From NCBI RefSeq assembly GCF_040409955.1, contig NZ_CP123384.1, positions 2,861,501-2,925,500 on the forward strand: a stretch of DNA of 64,000 nucleotides, given 5' to 3'. The position numbers and the translations under genes are program-made. The notes beneath the pieces were generated by a model. That model ran no database searches and was not told where the DNA came from. It worked only from the letters and a program-made list of their open reading frames with translations. Source of the stretch: Salipiger sp. H15. Its GTDB lineage: Bacteria; Pseudomonadota; Alphaproteobacteria; Rhodobacterales; Rhodobacteraceae. The number at the start of each line of letters is the position of its first letter. The first letter of the stretch is position 1. Shown here piece by piece: positions 61,098 to 64,000 of the stretch.

Positions 61098-62189
61098 TTA
61101 CCTGTTCTCCTCTGTCTCGCGCGGGGCGCGCGGCAACGAAATCCGAAAGACCGTGCGGCCGGGGACGGAATCCACCGAGATCCAGCCATCGTGGTCGGAA
61201 ATGATCTTGGACACCAGCGCGAGGCCGAGCCCGGTGCCGTTCTCGCGGCCCGACACGAAGGGGTCGAACACGTCGCCCTTGATGTCCTCGGGCAGGCCGG
61301 GGCCGTCGTCGATCACCTCGATCTGCAGCGGCAGCTTCTGGGTCGACCCGTCCGGGCGGCGCATGCGGAAGCTGTGCTCGAAGAAGGTGTGCAGGCGGAT
61401 CGTGCCGCCCTCCTTGGGATCGGCCGCCTCGGCGGCGTTCTTCAGCAGGTTCAGCACCACCTGCAGCAGCTGGTCGGGATCGCCGTAGGCCAGCGGCAGC
61501 GAGGGGTCGTAATCCTCGATGAACTTCATGTGCGCCCCGGCGCCGAGCTGGGTCGAGCGGCGCGCGCGGTCGAGCACGTCGTGCAGGTTGACCGGCTTGC
61601 GCTCGGGCGCCGAGAGATTGCCGAACTGTTCGACCTGCTCCAGCAGCTTCACGATGCGGCGGGTCTCGGCGACGATGAGGTCGGTGAGCTCGAGGTCGTC
61701 CTTGGTGAGGTTCATCGACAGCAGCTGCGCCGCGCCGGTGATCCCGGCGAGCGGGTTCTTGATCTCGTGCGCCAGCATCTCGGCCATGCCGATGGCCGAC
61801 TTGGCGGCGGATTTCACCGAATGGCTCTGGGTCATCCGCCCGGCGAGCTCGCGCGGGCTGATCAGCATGATGAACCAGCCCGGGTAGTTCTGCACCGGCG
61901 CCAGTTGCAGGTTGCAGACCAGCGGCGGGCGGTTGCCGGTGCCGACGTCGACGTCGTTGACGAAAAGCGGCGTGCCGTGCTGGCGGGCCCGGGCAAGGCT
62001 TTCCTCGAGCGGCGCATCCACCGCGAGGCGGTCCCAGATCGGCTGTCCGACGAGCCATTTCGCCGAGTTGTTCATGAAGCCCTCGGCGGCGGGGTTCATG
62101 TCGGCGATGCGCTCCTCGGCATCCAGCAGCACGGCGGGCACCGGCAGCGAGGACCAAAGCTGGGTCAGAAGTTCGGTGTTGGTGCTCAT
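61098..62189 (-). CDS. ntrB: Nitrogen sensor kinase NtrB
   Basis: 363 residues: N-terminal PAS (about 10-120), HisKA with [21 protein letters not shown] and HATPase with [33 protein letters not shown]. No membrane helices; PII proteins control its kinase/phosphatase balance. It overlaps dusB by 4 bases. Confidence 0.96.
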   Translation of the reverse strand: MSTNTELLTQLWSSLPVPAVLLDAEERIADMNPAAEGFMNNSAKWLVGQPIWDRLAVDAPLEESLARARQHGTPLFVNDVDVGTGNRPPLVCNLQLAPVQNYPGWFIMLISPRELAGRMTQSHSVKSAAKSAIGMAEMLAHEIKNPLAGITGAAQLLSMNLTKDDLELTDLIVAETRRIVKLLEQVEQFGNLSAPERKPVNLHDVLDRARRSTQLGAGAHMKFIEDYDPSLPLAYGDPDQLLQVVLNLLKNAAEAADPKEGGTIRLHTFFEHSFRMRRPDGSTQKLPLQIEVIDDGPGLPEDIKGDVFDPFVSGRENGTGLGLALVSKIISDHDGWISVDSVPGRTVFRISLPRAPRETEENR

Positions 62190-63169
62190 GCGGCGATCCG
62201 CAGGTCGTCGCCAAGCGCCTCGTGCAGGAGCGTCAGCGTTTCGGCGGGCTCGCGGGCGGTCAGCACGCGCTTGCGCAGCTCGGCGTCCGGGGCGGCATGA
62301 TCCATGTACCAGCCCAGGTGCTTGCGCGCGACGCGGCCGCCCAGCTCCTTCCCGTAAAAATCAAGCATTGCCTCGTAATGCTCTGCGACCATTTGATAAA
62401 ACGCCTTTCCTGTCGGCACGTCGGGTGCCGGTGTTCCGTAAAGCTCCGCGGCGATCTGGGCCAGTTTCCACGGCGCGCCCTGCGCCCCGCGGCCGACCAT
62501 GACGCCCGCCGCGCCGGAGGCCTTCAGCGCCGCCCGCGCGCTTGCCGCATCGACGATGTCGCCGTTGGCGACGACCGGGATCGACACGGCCTCGACCACC
62601 TCGCGGATTGCCGCCCAGTCGGCCGAGCCCTTGTAGAACTGGCAGCGGGTCCGCCCGTGGATGACGATCATCCGCACCCCGGCCGCCTCGGCCCGTTTCG
62701 CGATCTGCGCGGCGTTGAGGCAACCCTCGTCCCAGCCGAGCCGCATCTTCAGCGTGACCGGCAGGTCAACCGCCTCGACCACCGCCTCGATCAGCCGCAG
62801 TGCGTGGTCCGGCTCGCGCATCAGCGCCGATCCCGACCAGCCGCCAGTGACCTTCTTGGCCGGGCAGCCCATGTTGATGTCGATGACCTTCGCGCCCATG
62901 TCCGCCACGTGGCGCGCGGTCTCGGCCATCGGCTCGGGCGCGCGGCCGGCAAGCTGGACCGAGGTGTTCTCGATCCCGGCGCCCAGCTCGGCCTTCTCGC
63001 GCGTGCCGGGACGCGCGGTGAGGAACTCGCCGCTGGCGATCATCTCGGACACGACGAGCCCCGCCCCGAAGCCCGACACCAGCGTGCGGAAGGGCAGATC
63101 GGTGATTCCCGCGAGCGGGGCCAGCAGGACTGGTGGATCGATGAGTCTGTCACCCAGCGAGAAGTTCAA
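62186..63169 (-). CDS. dusB: tRNA-dihydrouridine synthase DusB (NifR3)
   Basis: 327 residues, FMN-dependent TIM barrel. Catalytic Cys in [10 protein letters not shown]; flavin phosphate region VVANGDIVD and [12 protein letters not shown]. It reduces uridine to dihydrouridine in tRNA. In Rhodobacter it is called nifR3 and heads the ntrBC operon, as here. The gap to divergent ispD (63170-63344) holds both promoters. Confidence 0.96.
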   Translation of the reverse strand: MNFSLGDRLIDPPVLLAPLAGITDLPFRTLVSGFGAGLVVSEMIASGEFLTARPGTREKAELGAGIENTSVQLAGRAPEPMAETARHVADMGAKVIDINMGCPAKKVTGGWSGSALMREPDHALRLIEAVVEAVDLPVTLKMRLGWDEGCLNAAQIAKRAEAAGVRMIVIHGRTRCQFYKGSADWAAIREVVEAVSIPVVANGDIVDAASARAALKASGAAGVMVGRGAQGAPWKLAQIAAELYGTPAPDVPTGKAFYQMVAEHYEAMLDFYGKELGGRVARKHLGWYMDHAAPDAELRKRVLTAREPAETLTLLHEALGDDLRIAA

Positions 63170-63344
63170 GCGCCTATTCCTTGTGCAGATGCTTGGGAGT
63201 TAACGTGCGCGCGCCGCGTGTTCAATCATTTGGAAGCATCGCAGGCGCACGCAATACGGGTATGCTCAAAAATTAAGCGCTGCACCTCCGGTGATTGCAC
63301 CGCCTTGCAGCAACGCCTAGAGAAAGGCGCCGGAGGTCAACACC

Positions 63345-64000
63345 ATGGAAACAGCCGCAATCATCGTTGCCGCAGGCCGCGGCACCCGCGCCGGTGGCGG
63401 CCAGCCGAAGCAATGGCGCGACATAGCGGCGCGCCCGGTGGCCCGCTGGACGCTCGAGGCCTTCGCCCCGCTCTGCCCGATCGTGCTGGTGATTCACCCC
63501 GAGGACCGCGAGATCGCCGAGTCGGTGGCCGAAGGGCTGCCGGTGACGCTGGTGGAGGGCGCCGCCGACCGGGCGGGCTCGGTGCGCGCCGGGCTCGACG
63601 CGCTGGCCGGCGATCCGCCCGCCAAGGTGCTGATCCACGACGTCGCCCGGCCCTGCGTCTCGCGCCACACGATCGAGGCGGTGCTTGCCGCGCTCGACAC
63701 CGCGCCCGGGGCCGCGCCCGCCCTGCCCGTCACCGACGCGCTCTGGACCGGCGCCGAAGACCAGGTGACCGGCACGCAGGACCGCACCGGCCTCTTCCGC
63801 GCCCAGACCCCGCAGGGCTTCCGCTACGACGCGATCCGTGCCGCCCATGCCGCCCACCCCGGCGGCGCCGCCGATGACGTCGAGGTCGCCCGCGCCGCGG
63901 GTCTGGCCGTGACCATCGTTCCCGGCGAGGAACGCAACCTCAAGATCACCGGCCCCGACGATTTCGAGCGGGCCGCCGGCTACCTCAAGACCCCCATGCA
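63345..64000 (+). CDS. ispD: 2-C-methyl-D-erythritol 4-phosphate cytidylyltransferase (partial; maybe IspDF fusion)
   Basis: First 218 residues, open to the window edge. [21 protein letters not shown] is the CTP-binding signature, and [21 protein letters not shown]..., [16 protein letters not shown] follow. It makes CDP-ME in the non-mevalonate isoprenoid pathway. GGAGG lies 9 bases before the ATG. IspD alone is near 220-235 residues; alphaproteobacteria often fuse it with IspF, and the frame does not end before the edge, so a fusion is possible but not shown. Confidence 0.93.
   Translation, partial: METAAIIVAAGRGTRAGGGQPKQWRDIAARPVARWTLEAFAPLCPIVLVIHPEDREIAESVAEGLPVTLVEGAADRAGSVRAGLDALAGDPPAKVLIHDVARPCVSRHTIEAVLAALDTAPGAAPALPVTDALWTGAEDQVTGTQDRTGLFRAQTPQGFRYDAIRAAHAAHPGGAADDVEVARAAGLAVTIVPGEERNLKITGPDDFERAAGYLKTPM

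Noticed and set aside
63170..63344. Sigma-54 promoter for the dusB-ntrBC operon
   Set aside because: I could not find a GG-N10-GC element at proper spacing, and the NtrC here lacks the sigma-54 contact loop.

Overview
The window is chromosomal DNA of a Rhodobacterales alphaproteobacterium (Roseobacter/Rhodobacter group). The evidence is high GC (roughly two thirds G+C by eye), a complete Rhodobacter-type smo/mtlK/xylB polyol operon, the order dusB(nifR3)-ntrB-ntrC-ntrY-ntrX-trkA-trkH-hfq-hflX, an RNase E with an insertion in its S1 domain and a GWW tail, and two-subunit transhydrogenase genes. I see no rRNA, tRNA, CRISPR array, transposase, integrase or phage gene. Most of the window is core metabolism and housekeeping.

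Layout. 1-1.8 kb: two tandem L,D-transpeptidases, each preceded by a perfect TTAA-N7-TTAA (CtrA-type) box. 1.8-11.7 kb (minus): sorbitol/mannitol/arabinitol uptake and catabolism (HAD hydrolase, smoC regulator, smoEFGK, smoS, mtlK, xylB). 11.9-14.3 kb (minus): tatABC plus a DUF815 ATPase. 14.6-17.2 kb (plus): WYL-type regulator, M24 peptidase and Asp/Glu-racemase-like enzyme. 17.2-19.3 kb (minus): SRPBCC/ArsR pair, YceI, small membrane protein. 19.4-20.9 kb (plus): rpsF-rpsR-rplI. 20.9-27.8 kb: DJ-1-like protein, DUF2270 protein, trigger factor, pntAB, ICMT-like protein. 28-33 kb: kynureninase, gamma-glutamyl-GABA-hydrolase-like protein, GlcG-like protein and malate synthase G. 33-37.7 kb: Atm1-type exporter, LysM protein, LOG protein, host-attachment protein. 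37.8-42.3 kb: class I aldolase, cytochrome P450/lipase-like pair, CcdA. 42.5-45.9 kb: RNase E and its long leader. 45.9-51.1 kb: HpcH aldolase, hydroxyacid dehydrogenase, penicillin acylase/kinase-fold pair. 51.2-63.2 kb (minus): hflX-hfq, trkHA, ntrXY, ntrCB, dusB. 63.3 kb to the edge: ispD, cut by the window end.

How the parts work together. SmoEFGK imports hexitols, SmoS and MtlK oxidise them to ketoses, XylB phosphorylates xylulose and SmoC senses the substrate. NtrBC/NtrYX sense nitrogen and redox or envelope state next to K+ uptake and the Hfq/HflX post-transcriptional regulators. TatABC exports folded proteins and may export the second L,D-transpeptidase, which has a twin-arginine leader.

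I found no clearly undescribed multi-gene system. The most interesting signals are regulatory: three CtrA-type boxes, duplicated operators at the arsR-type and WYL-type regulator genes, a palindromic smoC-smoE intergenic region, a dispersed family of short intergenic repeats often placed as inverted pairs, and an NtrC that lacks the sigma-54 contact loop.
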